A stretch of DNA of 58,557 bases, from assembly GCA_022447185.1 (NCBI GenBank), contig JAKVAY010000058.1, positions 1 through 58,557 on the forward strand. The letters run 5' to 3'. Below the pieces are notes generated by a model. The model did no database searches, was not told where the DNA came from, and worked only from the letters and a program-made list of their open reading frames with translations. This document shows positions 28,492 through 37,317 of the stretch, one piece after another. Positions within the stretch are counted from its first letter, which is position 1; every line of letters begins with the position of its first letter. This DNA is from Fuerstiella sp. (GTDB lineage: Bacteria > Planctomycetota > Planctomycetia > Planctomycetales > Planctomycetaceae). A program made the translations under genes and the position numbers.

Positions 28492-28686
28492 TTATAAGTG
28501 ATCCTGTTCTGGTGACGCTGAAATATCTGCGTTGCCGTCATCACCAAGGCGAACGATGATGACACAGGGATGGCAGCAAACGGGGCAATCCTCGATGTAT
28601 TCCTGAGTCGACCCCGCTGTGGGATCGATTGGAATTACAATGTCTTCACCACAGGTATCGCAAATGTAACTGGCTTCGTTGTCCAT
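28492..28686 (-). CDS. CPXCG-type cysteine-rich mini-protein
   Basis: 64 residues. C9-x-x-C12 and C34-P-V-C37-C-H-P-C41 form a zinc-ribbon-like pair of knuckles, joined by an acidic linker. This matches the small CPXCG-motif Cys-rich family found in many Gram-negative bacteria, which has no known function. The ATG at 28686 is immediately preceded by non-coding sequence. The C-terminus is acidic. It stands alone, upstream of nothing on the minus strand, and shares a ~137-base spacer with mogA. Confidence 0.8.
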   Translation of the reverse strand: MDNEASYICDTCGEDIVIPIDPTAGSTQEYIEDCPVCCHPCVIIVRLGDDGNADISASPEQDHL

Positions 28687-28823
28687 CGTCAGGACTCAGG
28701 GGCACGGTGAACTGACTCTCGATACATTTTCCGAACGACCAGTGAAGACACCGGAACTTCTTCACCTGATTCTGCCATACCAACACAATGGATCACCAAA
28801 GAGAAATCGTGACGGCATGGATA

Positions 28824-29357
28824 CTAATTCTTCTTTGGCCGAAACGCGATAATCCGATCGGCGTTCGTTTCGATGAACGGCCCACCAACGAGATCAATAC
28901 AATAGGGGATCGCTGGAAACACCGCATCAAGACATTCCCCGATGGCTTTGGGCTGCCCAGGCAGATTGACGATCAGTGATCCACCAAGAATGCCGGCAGT
29001 CTGCCGCGACAGAATCGCCGTAGCAACTTTCTCCAGTGACACTTTTCGCATTAGCTCTCCAAAGCCCGGCATCATCCTGTCGCACACTGCTTCCGTGGCC
29101 TCAGGCGTGACATCTCGCGGGGCGGGCCCCGTACCACCAGTCGTGATAATCAGACAGCACCCGTCAGCGGCCAACTCGCGGAGCGTCGTCTCAATGAGTG
29201 TTCGCTCGTCGGAAATCACACGAGCCACCGGCTCCCAGGCACTGGAAAGCACCTCATTGAGGTACCCACTGATCGCCGGTCCACCCCGGTCCTCGTACTC
29301 CCCTCGACTGGCTCGGTCAGAGACTGTAACGATTCCTATACGTGCATGACTGGACAT
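28824..29357 (-). CDS. mog: Molybdopterin adenylyltransferase (MogA/MoaB family)
   Basis: 177 residues from ATG 29357: MSSHARIGIVTVSDRAS, then TTGGTGPAPRDVTPEAT, the MPT-binding motif, and SLIVNLPGQPKAI near the C-terminus. MogA adenylates molybdopterin before Mo insertion, whereas MoaB of some bacteria has lost this role. The intact TGGTG and PGxP motifs favour an active enzyme. The frame extends upstream to 29486 with a stretch unlike the family, so 29357 is chosen. No other moa/mob genes are in the window. Confidence 0.9.
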   Translation of the reverse strand: MSSHARIGIVTVSDRASRGEYEDRGGPAISGYLNEVLSSAWEPVARVISDERTLIETTLRELAADGCCLIITTGGTGPAPRDVTPEATEAVCDRMMPGFGELMRKVSLEKVATAILSRQTAGILGGSLIVNLPGQPKAIGECLDAVFPAIPYCIDLVGGPFIETNADRIIAFRPKKN

Positions 29358-29689
29358 GAGCAGAAAAACAGCACAAGTGAAAACAAATTGAATACGGATC
29401 GGCCGGAAATTACCGGAGCAACAGGGAGGCCCATGATATTCTGATTCCACCTCGCCAGACAATCTCCACGGGTCCCTCGCTCGCAAGTCGCGTGGGTTCG
29501 ACTATAGTGGCTTCCTGGAGGTGGTCCAAAAACCTCCATCGAGATGCATGGAGCGCTGGCGAGTGAATCCTGGATTTCGTAAAAGCTGCTCCCCTGCGTA
29601 ACGTGCTCGAGTTCGATTCCTGCTACCTGGGTCAGGGACTGCTTACAGCCTTCTGTTCTTACAGTTTCATCAGTGGAATTCAAACGAAA
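29358..29689. other. Intergenic region with paired short hairpins
   Basis: It lies between the start of mogA (minus) and the lpd fragment (plus). GGAGGT (29517-29522) can pair with ACCTCC (29532-29537), and CTCCAT (29534-29539) with ATGGAG (29548-29553). The two share CTCC and so exclude each other. Farther right is a TTCGATTCCTGC stretch like a tRNA T-arm, but no tRNA can be folded around it. No gene is seen. Confidence 0.5.
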
Positions 29690-30145
29690 CGTCCAGCGAA
29701 GCTCAAAAGCTCTTCGAACGTCAGGGCCTCACGTTCCGGCTGCAGACGAAAGTCACGAGCGAGGATTCACGCTGCATAATCGGAATCGACAGGAGTGAAT
29801 CCCTGACGTGTGATCGCGTTCTCGTATCCGTTGGTCGTCGCCCGTGCACGAATAACCTCGGCCTCGAAACGGTTGGAGTTGAAACGGATCCCCGCGGATT
29901 TGTACGCGTCAACAGCACCCGCGAAACAACGACGTCCGGAATATTTGCAATTGGTGACGTGATTGGCGGCGCAATGCTCGCTCATAAGGCGGAAGAGGAA
30001 GGCATCGCCTGTGTAGAGCGACTGGCGACGGGGCACAGCCATATCAACTACCGAAACATCCCGGCTGTCATTTATACCTCGCCTGAAATCGCTTCCGTTG
30101 GCGTAACGGAAGAGGAACTGAAGAAACAGGGCAGGGTTCCAAACC
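29690..30145 (+). pseudogene. Dihydrolipoamide dehydrogenase (lpd) fragment
   Basis: The plus-strand frame through this segment gives central Lpd sequence: AQKLFERQGLTFRLQTKV, CDRVLVSVGRRP, GIFAIGDVIGGAMLAHKAEEEG (NAD/FAD contact region) and IPAVIYTSPEIASVGVTEEEL. The N-terminal FAD domain with its redox CxxxxC and the C-terminal dimerisation domain with the catalytic His are both absent. The homology stops abruptly at about 29690 and 30141, then the frame ends at 30162. About 150 of ~460 residues remain, with no in-frame stop or frameshift inside, so the deletion or partial duplication looks recent. It has no start codon signal of its own and is not expected to be functional. Confidence 0.85.
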
Positions 30146-30263
30146 AATCCCCCCCTCTGTGATACAGTGACAACGTCCGGTAGCTCGGTGCAGTCTGCAG
30201 GACTAACGCACCGCGAATAAAGGATACTGGATTCAATCCGAACCGGGGCAACGAACAGCATGT

Positions 30264-30653
30264 TCACTGATCATCGCTGCTGGTTTCCTCAACGAAGTAA
30301 GTGTCTTTGCCTGGACGGCACCCGGGAACGTGGATGTCCAGCATTATCAGAGGATCATCCAGCGTCACAAAGGCGTGCCGGGTTCCTGGTGGCAGTCGCA
30401 AAAAATCGCCGGGATTCACAGGTTGGGGTGATCCGTCAAGAATCGCAGTGGCACTTCCCGACAGAACGAAATAGAACTCCTCCGCGATACTGTGATAGCT
30501 TGTCGACGTATGCTGATTTGACTCGACGTAAACCCGGTACACTGTGGCAGCAGCCTCTTCCTGTTCCGTCAGAAGCGGCTCAATCTGATACGGACCAAAT
30601 TGCTGAACGTTTGTTGACGTGCCACTGGCACGATGGATTACGGTTCGTTTCAT
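30264..30653 (-). CDS. Cupin-fold protein
   Basis: A 129-residue single-domain cupin. Motif 1 is seen in TSTSYHSIAEEFYFVLSG (His, Glu ligands), and motif 2 in LPPGTRHAFVTLDD (His). LDGSPQPVNPGDFLRLP links them. Cupins of this small size are sugar isomerases, dioxygenases or ligand-binding proteins. Its place 32 bases after the IlvD-like gene suggests action on a sugar or sugar acid. ATG 30653 is chosen; the frame continues to 30701 inside the upstream gene's end. Export is not indicated. Confidence 0.8.
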   Translation of the reverse strand: MKRTVIHRASGTSTNVQQFGPYQIEPLLTEQEEAAATVYRVYVESNQHTSTSYHSIAEEFYFVLSGSATAILDGSPQPVNPGDFLRLPPGTRHAFVTLDDPLIMLDIHVPGCRPGKDTYFVEETSSDDQ

Positions 30654-30685
30654 GCGCGTAATCGTCCGATAGCACCAATTCCCTG

Positions 30686-32377
30686 TCAACGACGGCGACA
30701 TCCGGGCGCACTGTTACTGACACAACCATCGTGAGCCTGTGACACTGTCGCTGAAAAGTCTGCGAGGTAACCTCGAAACGGTTCGCGAGGTTTCCAGGGG
30801 GGCAGAACAGAACGACGAGATTCAAGGACAGAGTTTTCGACCAGAACTTCCACCGTGCCGTTGAGCAGGTCGTAGCGGATTCTGTCACCGTTCTCGACAC
30901 AGCCAATCGGACCGCCGACAGCTGCTTCCGGAGAACAATGAATTCCTATTGCGCCATGGGAGACGCCGGACACCCGAGTATCCGTGATGATAGCTACTTT
31001 GCCGTCAAGTTCGGGAACCGTCAGTGCGTTGCTGGCCACCAGAACTTCGGGCATTCCGCTGGCCACCGGACCCCAGTACCGCAATACCACGACAGTCCCA
31101 GGTTTGATTTCACCACGTTCCACAGCCGTCACGATGTCTCGAGGATCTTCGAAACACACGGCCGTCCCTTCAAAAACCGGTTGGTCCATATTGTTTACTT
31201 TGAAAACCATGCCATGTGGCGCCAGATTACCAAAGCAGACCTGCATGTCGGCATACGCTTTGAAACAATTCTCCCGGGAGACAATCAGGTCCTGATCGGC
31301 ATCTGGTGAAACAACCTCTGCAAGATTTTCCTCAAGTGTCCTGCCGGTCACGGTTAGACAGGATCCGTCCAGCAGATCGGAGTCGAGAAGATGTTTGAGC
31401 AGCACGGGAGTTCCACCGATCTTGTGCAGATCGTACATCGTACCGCTGCTCCGAGGCGCGAAGCTGCACAATACAGGTGTGTCGCGCAGCAGCGGTTGTA
31501 AATCCCGCAGTGTGAAATCAACATCGGCTTCCCGTGCGAGCGCCAGCAGATGAAGAACCCCGTTCGTAGACCCCCCCGCGGCTGCGATCGAAACCGCTGC
31601 ATTCCGAAATGACGCACTGGTCAGAATATCGCGAGGACGAATGTTTTGTTCCAGCAGCTGAAGCATCGCCGGCCCCACACTTCGACATTCAGTTCGCTTG
31701 CTTTTATCAACCGCTGGAATCGAACTGCTGGATGGCAGCATCAGTCCGATGGCCTCCATCGCGATACCCCAGGTATTGAAGGAAGCCGCAATTCCGCAGC
31801 CACCCGGACCTGGACAGGCCGCTTTTAGAATCGCGTCGGCGTCCGCTTCGTCCATGGCTCCTACAGCCACAGCTGACTGTGAGTCATAGACGTCCAGTAT
31901 GGAGATATCCTGTCCGTTGTGACACCCCGGCAGGATGCTGCCACCGCTGACAATCAGTCCCGGATAGTTGGTACGAGCAAGGGCCATGGCGAAACCAGGA
32001 CCGTTCTTATCACAACAATGCAGACCGATGAGGCCGTCGTAGCAGTGTGCGGTGACCACACACTCCGCACTGTTGGCAATCAGGTTCCGAGAGGGCAGAC
32101 TGGCATTGCCACCTTCGTGACCCTGTGAAAGATTGTCACTAACTCCCGGTGTTCCAAACGGGAAAGCCAGCATCCCGGCATCGTTGCAGCCGGTCTGAAT
32201 CTCTTGAGCCAGTTCGTACGCATGGACGTTACAGGTATTCCCTTCGAGTAACGGCACACCAATGCCGATTTGTGGTTTATCGAAATCAGCTTCGGTCATC
32301 CCCAGTGCGTAATAAAATGCGGTGACGCCTTTTTGCCACCCGTGTGTCAGTCGGGCGCTGTTCCAGTTGGGTGCCAT
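30686..32377 (-). CDS. IlvD/Edd-family dehydratase
   Basis: 563 residues from ATG 32377, two bases after the DUF1080 stop, so translationally coupled. The three Fe-S cluster cysteines appear in EGNTCNVH, HCCDKNGPGF (with the Mg-binding Lys) and PGGCGIAAS. SDNLSQGHEG, the SGVSHGAIGIHCSPEAAVGG block and LRYWGPVASGMPE are family motifs. Two blocks diverge from standard dihydroxy-acid dehydratase: GSCGGMYTANTM is replaced by a GGCGIAASFNTW-type sequence, and GNLAPEGA by GNLAPHGM. It is therefore probably a sugar-acid or other hydroxy-acid dehydratase rather than the branched-chain biosynthetic enzyme. That substrate guess rests on these residues and the neighbours. Confidence 0.85.
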   Translation of the reverse strand: MAPNWNSARLTHGWQKGVTAFYYALGMTEADFDKPQIGIGVPLLEGNTCNVHAYELAQEIQTGCNDAGMLAFPFGTPGVSDNLSQGHEGGNASLPSRNLIANSAECVVTAHCYDGLIGLHCCDKNGPGFAMALARTNYPGLIVSGGSILPGCHNGQDISILDVYDSQSAVAVGAMDEADADAILKAACPGPGGCGIAASFNTWGIAMEAIGLMLPSSSSIPAVDKSKRTECRSVGPAMLQLLEQNIRPRDILTSASFRNAAVSIAAAGGSTNGVLHLLALAREADVDFTLRDLQPLLRDTPVLCSFAPRSSGTMYDLHKIGGTPVLLKHLLDSDLLDGSCLTVTGRTLEENLAEVVSPDADQDLIVSRENCFKAYADMQVCFGNLAPHGMVFKVNNMDQPVFEGTAVCFEDPRDIVTAVERGEIKPGTVVVLRYWGPVASGMPEVLVASNALTVPELDGKVAIITDTRVSGVSHGAIGIHCSPEAAVGGPIGCVENGDRIRYDLLNGTVEVLVENSVLESRRSVLPPWKPREPFRGYLADFSATVSQAHDGCVSNSAPGCRRR

Positions 32378-32379
32378 AG

Positions 32380-33198
32380 TCACAGTTTTCGCATTCGAAT
32401 GTTTCGGTACCACGCCTCACCTGGCAGGCCGCCGTGAATTTGCAGCGCGATGTCACCGTCGAGCGGAATGTCTTTATCGGGTTCCGTATAATTGACGGTC
32501 TGAAATTCGTTGATCCAAAGTCTGACTTGCGAACCCCGACAGACAATCCGGTATTCATTCCAGTCGTTCAGCTTCAGAACTTTGGCAAGTTTGTCCGGAT
32601 CCGGCCCGGCAAGAACCCTGCGACGACGACTTTCGTCATAGAGACATCCCCAGTACGTCTGCCCCAGGTCGGCCTGATACCCGATCATTTCATGATGATC
32701 CGGAATGCGTCTGCTGCGAATCTGAATTCCGGCATTGGTCGACTCACCGATTAACCTGAACTGCAACCTGAGTTCAAAATCAGAGCAGGACTCTTCGTAC
32801 CGCAGAAAAAAATTGTGTGGGATGCTTTTGCTCAGCGTGCCACCAACAATTGCGCCGTCTTCAATCCGAAATACGTCTTGATCACCCTCCCAGTGATCGA
32901 ACGTTTCACCGTCGAAAATCGTTACAAAACCGGCTTCATTATCAACAGCACTGGCCGGTTGGGCTATCTGAAAGAGACCAACCAACAACACCAGCGCGAC
33001 CCGCTGAGCAAATATTCTTTGCGCAGATCCCCACACCCTGGCTATCCTCCCGTACAACACACATTCATTGCGTGCGACGTACTTTTCAACGGAATTTGAA
33101 ACTCGACTGAACAAGTGCTGCACGGACAACTCGACGAACAGGCAGGCTGTCGGCCGGTTGGCGATAACACGCACAGGTGCCCGACCGATTTCAGACAA
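32380..33198 (-). CDS. DUF1080 (3-keto-disaccharide hydrolase-like) exported protein
   Basis: 272 residues from the first ATG, which overlaps the end of the small upstream ORF by 8 bases. Residues ~65-85 are a signal peptide (VALVLLVGLFQIAQPASA), so a later start near ~33000 is likelier than 33198. The mature part is a DUF1080 concanavalin-like domain: FVTIFDGETFDHWEGD, DFELRLQFRLIGESTNAGIQIRS-type core, LNDWNEYRIVCRGSQVRLWIN and IALQIHGG at the end. Members include 3-keto-disaccharide hydrolases. It is probably periplasmic and acts on sugars. It heads or shares an operon with the IlvD-like and cupin genes. Confidence 0.85.
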   Translation of the reverse strand: MSEIGRAPVRVIANRPTACLFVELSVQHLFSRVSNSVEKYVARNECVLYGRIARVWGSAQRIFAQRVALVLLVGLFQIAQPASAVDNEAGFVTIFDGETFDHWEGDQDVFRIEDGAIVGGTLSKSIPHNFFLRYEESCSDFELRLQFRLIGESTNAGIQIRSRRIPDHHEMIGYQADLGQTYWGCLYDESRRRRVLAGPDPDKLAKVLKLNDWNEYRIVCRGSQVRLWINEFQTVNYTEPDKDIPLDGDIALQIHGGLPGEAWYRNIRMRKL

Positions 33199-33373
33199 GG
33201 ACAGGCTCTTGCGCCTGGCTGACGGTGACAGTCACCATCTCGACCCGACCATCAGGATCTTCAATCTCAAGAACCGCCTGTTGGTGTTCATCGTCAATAC
33301 GATGCACAGTCACGGTATGGTCGCCAATTTCAATTGACTCACCTAGCTCAAGATCGATGTGATGATCACTCAT
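33191..33373 (-). CDS. Small acidic beta-rich protein
   Basis: 60 residues from ATG 33373. The pattern LELGESIEIGDHTVTVHRIDD followed by VLEIEDPDG recalls the first strands of CsrA-type proteins (GESIxIGD), but it is acidic and lacks the basic RNA-binding ends, so it is not called CsrA. The stop overlaps the first ATG of the DUF1080 frame. It may be a real gene ahead of that operon or a chance frame. No signal peptide or membrane helix is seen. Confidence 0.45.
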   Translation of the reverse strand: MSDHHIDLELGESIEIGDHTVTVHRIDDEHQQAVLEIEDPDGRVEMVTVTVSQAQEPVLV

Positions 33374-33800
33374 CTGCCAGCACCATTGACTGTAGAAAAC
33401 ATTCACAGGGAGCCCGCTCCGGCTCTACATGACCCGCGAAAGACTGATGAATTGCGGCACAATCCTTTGGCCGCAACAAAGACGATCCAGATCGACTCTG
33501 TCGCGCCACTGATTCGGTTTATAGCCTCCAGGCTATGACTCGACAATCGGGAATCGCGTCGATGAGCAAACTTCAGATGACCTTTGTGTGATTCGTTTTT
33601 TTGTGTGGAATTACCCTTGCACGATTTTTTTTAGCCTTAGTGGCACTATTTCGGGTCTGTAGCTCGACCTGCATTTCATCGCTCATCTGATCCATCAATA
33701 AATGTTGCCCGAACAAAGACGGAACACTGCCGTTTCGGGATCGTCGGACATGACGGGCCGCTTTACAATTACACTTTCGACCTAATGTTACGGTTTAATT
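33374..33800. other. Divergent intergenic region with inverted repeat
   Basis: It lies between the small beta protein (minus) and the M3 peptidase (plus). It contains an exact 7-bp inverted repeat, ATAGCCT (33521-33527) and AGGCTAT (33530-33536), that may be an operator, and two T-runs near 33597 and 33630 typical of an AT-rich promoter. No coding region is seen. Confidence 0.5.
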
Positions 33801-35885
33801 ATGCCATCAGAATATTCCGACAATCCAATCCTTCGGACATCAGGAATTCCAGCTTATGACGAGATTCAGGCAGTCCATGTGGAGCCAGGAATTACAGAAA
33901 TGCTCAGACGGGCGGAAGAACTACTCACATCACTGGAACAGCAACCGGACGATGGCTGGGAGAGCCTGATGGTCCCCCTCGAAAAGATTGATCAGCTGTA
34001 CGAATATGGCTGGAGTGCTGTGGGACACCTGTTGAGTGTGGTCAACAGTGATGACCTTCGACAGGCACACGAAACCGTTTTACCCGCTGTTGTACAGTTT
34101 GGCCTGCGAATCGGACAAAGCCAGCCGGTCTATCAGCGAATGTGTTGTCTTCGTGCTGCGAACACATGGAACGAACTCTCGGAATGTCGGCGACGAATAG
34201 TCACGCGAGCGATTCGTAATGCAGAACTCTCCGGCATCGGCCTGGACCCTGCAGACAGGAAAGAATTCAATAAGAATCAGCAGCGACTCTCTCAACTGGC
34301 CACTGATTTTTCCAATCACGTTCTCGATTCTACCAAGGCATTCTACCTGGATCTCACACAGGCGGAAGATGCAGACGGACTTCCGGAAAGCTTCCGAAGA
34401 ATGGCAGCCGCAGCCTGGTCTCAGGCCTCAGAAAATGAAGGAAAAAAATCTACGTCTGATTCCGGTCCATGGCGTGTCACACTCGATTCGCCCTCATTCG
34501 GACCTTTTATGGAACACTGCGGCAACCGGGAACATCGCGAGACCGTCTATCGAGCCTGGATATGCCGGGCATCCGACGGTGAACTGAATAACGAACCGTT
34601 GATCGCCGAAATCCTGAAACTGAGGAAGACCCAGGCAACTCTGCTGGGATTCAACAACTACGCAGAACTCAGTCTTTCACAGAAGATGGCTGGAAATGCC
34701 GATCGAGTGGATGCGATGTTCGATCAACTCCTCGAGACATCAACCAAGAAAGGGCGTCAGGAGCTGGACGAAATCACGGAGTACGCAAACAGTCACGGCC
34801 ACGACGGTCCGCTGGCACACTGGGACGTCGCTTTTTGGTCCGAACGCCTTCGCGAAGAGCGTTATGCCTTCACCGACGAAGAACTACGACCATATTTTTC
34901 ACTGGATCGTGTACTCAACGGACTCTTTGAACTGTGCGGACAGCTTTTTGGGATCTCGGTCCTCAGAGCAGATAAAAAAGCACCAAGGTGGCACGACGAC
35001 GTCCGTTACTATGAAATCGAGAATGAAAATGGTGAATACATCGCCGCCTTCTATCTCGATCCTTACTCACGTCCTGAAAACAAACGTGGAGGAGCATGGA
35101 TGAATGACTGCATCGTGCGATCCGTAACTCCATCAGAAACACGGCTGCCAATTGCCCATCTGATCTGTAACAGCACACCACCGGTAGGTGACGTGCCGTC
35201 ACTCATGACATTTCGCGAAGTCGAAACGCTGTTCCATGAATTCGGTCACGGCCTCCAGCACATGTTAACTGTGATTGACGACCGTGACGCAGCGGGAATC
35301 AATGGTGTGGAATGGGACGCCGTGGAATTACCCAGCCAATTCATGGAAAACTGGTGCTATCATCGACCAACGTTGCTGGGCATGGCCATCCATCATGAAA
35401 CAGGCGACACTCTGCCGGAAGAACTCTTTCAAAGAATCTGTGCGGCGAGGACCTACCGTGCTGCCTCGGCAATGCTGCGTCAGTTACTGTTTGGTATGAC
35501 AGACATGGAACTGCATTCGTCGTTCGATCCAGACGGCAACGAAACAGCATTTGATGTATTTCAACGAATCACTGAATCAACGTCACCGATGCCGGCATTG
35601 CCGGAAAATCGATTCCTTTGTTCATTCCAGCATATCTTCGCCGGTGGATATTCAGCAGGGTACTACAGCTACAAGTGGGCCGAAGTCCTCAGCGCCGATG
35701 CATTCGGAGCTTTTGAGGATGGCGGACTGGACGATAAAGCCGCAGTTGCGAAAATCGGCAGGCGATTCCGCGACACGGTACTGGCACTGGGGGGCAGCCG
35801 TCACCCAATGGACATTTTTCGGGAGTTTCGCGGACGTGAACCGAGCGTCGACGCACTCCTTCGTCACTGTGGACTGACGAACTGA
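33801..35885 (+). CDS. M3-family oligopeptidase (oligopeptidase A/PrlC-like)
   Basis: 694 residues, the usual length for the family. The zinc motif HEFGH is at 479-483 (FHEFGHGLQHM), with the third ligand Glu in a GVEWDAVELPSQFMENW segment soon after. The N-terminal half is the helical lid, and FLCSFQHIFAGGYSAGYYSYKWAEVLSADAF-type sequence near the end is the conserved substrate-binding block. It cleaves short peptides, including degraded signal peptides, in the cytoplasm. No leader is present. It stands alone on the plus strand; the start ATG 33801 has only a weak Shine-Dalgarno. Confidence 0.93.
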   Translation: MPSEYSDNPILRTSGIPAYDEIQAVHVEPGITEMLRRAEELLTSLEQQPDDGWESLMVPLEKIDQLYEYGWSAVGHLLSVVNSDDLRQAHETVLPAVVQFGLRIGQSQPVYQRMCCLRAANTWNELSECRRRIVTRAIRNAELSGIGLDPADRKEFNKNQQRLSQLATDFSNHVLDSTKAFYLDLTQAEDADGLPESFRRMAAAAWSQASENEGKKSTSDSGPWRVTLDSPSFGPFMEHCGNREHRETVYRAWICRASDGELNNEPLIAEILKLRKTQATLLGFNNYAELSLSQKMAGNADRVDAMFDQLLETSTKKGRQELDEITEYANSHGHDGPLAHWDVAFWSERLREERYAFTDEELRPYFSLDRVLNGLFELCGQLFGISVLRADKKAPRWHDDVRYYEIENENGEYIAAFYLDPYSRPENKRGGAWMNDCIVRSVTPSETRLPIAHLICNSTPPVGDVPSLMTFREVETLFHEFGHGLQHMLTVIDDRDAAGINGVEWDAVELPSQFMENWCYHRPTLLGMAIHHETGDTLPEELFQRICAARTYRAASAMLRQLLFGMTDMELHSSFDPDGNETAFDVFQRITESTSPMPALPENRFLCSFQHIFAGGYSAGYYSYKWAEVLSADAFGAFEDGGLDDKAAVAKIGRRFRDTVLALGGSRHPMDIFREFRGREPSVDALLRHCGLTN

Positions 35886-35953
35886 ATGATCGGAACTGCG
35901 GTACGTTCAGAACATTCGGTCTCTCACCACACCAGTGGCTACAGCAGTTCCTC

Positions 35954-36997
35954 TCACTCCGCAGCGCTCAGTTCGTCAAACTTCTTCTTCAGATCCACTG
36001 ACTTCTGAACGGTTTCGTCAAACTTCGTCTTCGACTCATCTGCGGCCGTCTTGGCATCAGTTGAGGCTTTTGCAGCGGCTTCACTGGCAGTTTTCTTTTC
36101 TGCTACGACCGCAACCAGTTTTTCGGAGGATTCCTTCGCAGCAGCAGCAGCTTTCGCTGCAGCCGCAGCTGATTCCTGCGCCGCGGTTTTGAGTTCTTCC
36201 GAAGCAGACGCATCATCTTTGAGTTTTTCCACAGCAGCATTTGTCTGTACCACAGTGGCATTAGCACTTGTGATCAACTCATTTGCCTTTGCAACATCCT
36301 CTTCAGCCGCTTTCAGGGCTGCGGCAGCCTCCTGAGCTGCCATCGCGGCTTCGGTTGAACTGGCCAGCGCAGTCTGCATTTTCTCGGCCAGTTCAGTAAC
36401 CTCTCTGGCGGCATCTTCGTAGGCACGCTGGGATGAGATCAGTGCTCGTTCTTTTTCTTTCTTGAAGTCCGGAACGATTTCCAGATTCGGCAGAGCTTCT
36501 TTCAACGGTTCTTCACCTTCCATCGTGACACCGGTTTGCCAGACGAACAGCTTTTGAAGATTGGTGAGCCCTTTCACGTGTTCCAAACCAGCGTCCGTGA
36601 TTTTGGTACCGTAAACGTTGAGGTATTCGAGACTCTCCAGTCCGGCAACGTGAGCGAGTCCGTCATCTGTGACTCCGGTTTTTTCGAGGTGCAGCCTGGC
36701 CAGCCCCTTCAAGCCTGCAAGCTTGCGGACACCTTCATTTGTGATTTTGGTTCCGCGCAGGTTGATGGAGTACACATTACCTGCATCTTTGAACACATCG
36801 AGTGTTTCATCAGTAATGTCCTTATCTGACAGGTGAAAGGCGATGGTCAGGCGAGCATCATTCTTTGCCAGCTGCATGGCCTGTCCACCAGCACCCTGAA
36901 CGGCTTCTATCAGCGCCTTATCTGCATCAGATGGATCATCAGCTGAAACTGGAACAGCCAGCAGGAAAGTACAAAAGGCAATAGTGTACGATTTCAT
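35954..36997 (-). CDS. Exported leucine-rich-repeat protein with Ala-rich coiled coil
   Basis: 347 residues from ATG 36997, with a signal peptide ending near AVPVSADD. Residues ~45-180 hold about five short LRRs with the planctomycete GLxxLxxLxLxxTxVTDxGL pattern (GLARLHLEKTGVTDDGLAHV, GLTNLQKLFVWQTGVT). Residues ~185-347 are an Ala/Lys/Glu-rich coiled coil with heptad-like AAxAAKAA repeats, no Pro in most of it, predicted elongated. The LRR block is usually fused to a cytochrome-like domain in this phylum; here a coiled coil replaces it. Its role may be structural or adhesive at the envelope. It is convergent with the M3 peptidase gene. Confidence 0.85.
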   Translation of the reverse strand: MKSYTIAFCTFLLAVPVSADDPSDADKALIEAVQGAGGQAMQLAKNDARLTIAFHLSDKDITDETLDVFKDAGNVYSINLRGTKITNEGVRKLAGLKGLARLHLEKTGVTDDGLAHVAGLESLEYLNVYGTKITDAGLEHVKGLTNLQKLFVWQTGVTMEGEEPLKEALPNLEIVPDFKKEKERALISSQRAYEDAAREVTELAEKMQTALASSTEAAMAAQEAAAALKAAEEDVAKANELITSANATVVQTNAAVEKLKDDASASEELKTAAQESAAAAAKAAAAAKESSEKLVAVVAEKKTASEAAAKASTDAKTAADESKTKFDETVQKSVDLKKKFDELSAAE

Positions 36998-37317
36998 GGT
37001 ATTGATTCCTCGAATGCACAGTGCAGGACTGCATGCGGAGTGAATATGTTTCAATGGAGGCTGGCCGGAAAATCTTCACTGACCACGCTACCCAGAATAC
37101 GGGGGATTCGATGCAGGTTCAATCGTTATGGCGGGATGCCGTCTGACAAAACGTGTCAACAACAGAACAACCGAAACGGTTCCTGTCGACGGACTTGTGA
37201 TTGATCTCGCTCCGATTCAGAGAATTCGCATAGAATCCGACAGGATCACGGCTGTCGCAGTGCGGTGAGTCCGGGAGACATTTCACTAAGGTAAGATTTT
37301 TAGTCGCCAGGCCACGG
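36998..37317. other. Divergent intergenic region upstream of Mla operon
   Basis: It carries the promoters of the LRR gene (minus) and the lipid transport operon (plus). No other feature is visible. Confidence 0.5.

Noticed and set aside
29595..29640. tRNA- or tmRNA-like T-arm sequence
   Set aside because: TTCGATT and the following CCTGC resemble a T-arm, but the 5' stem does not pair and no acceptor or anticodon arm can be formed upstream.
29336..29683. 115-residue minus-strand ORF
   Set aside because: It overlaps the start of mogA, has no family resemblance and crosses the hairpin region.
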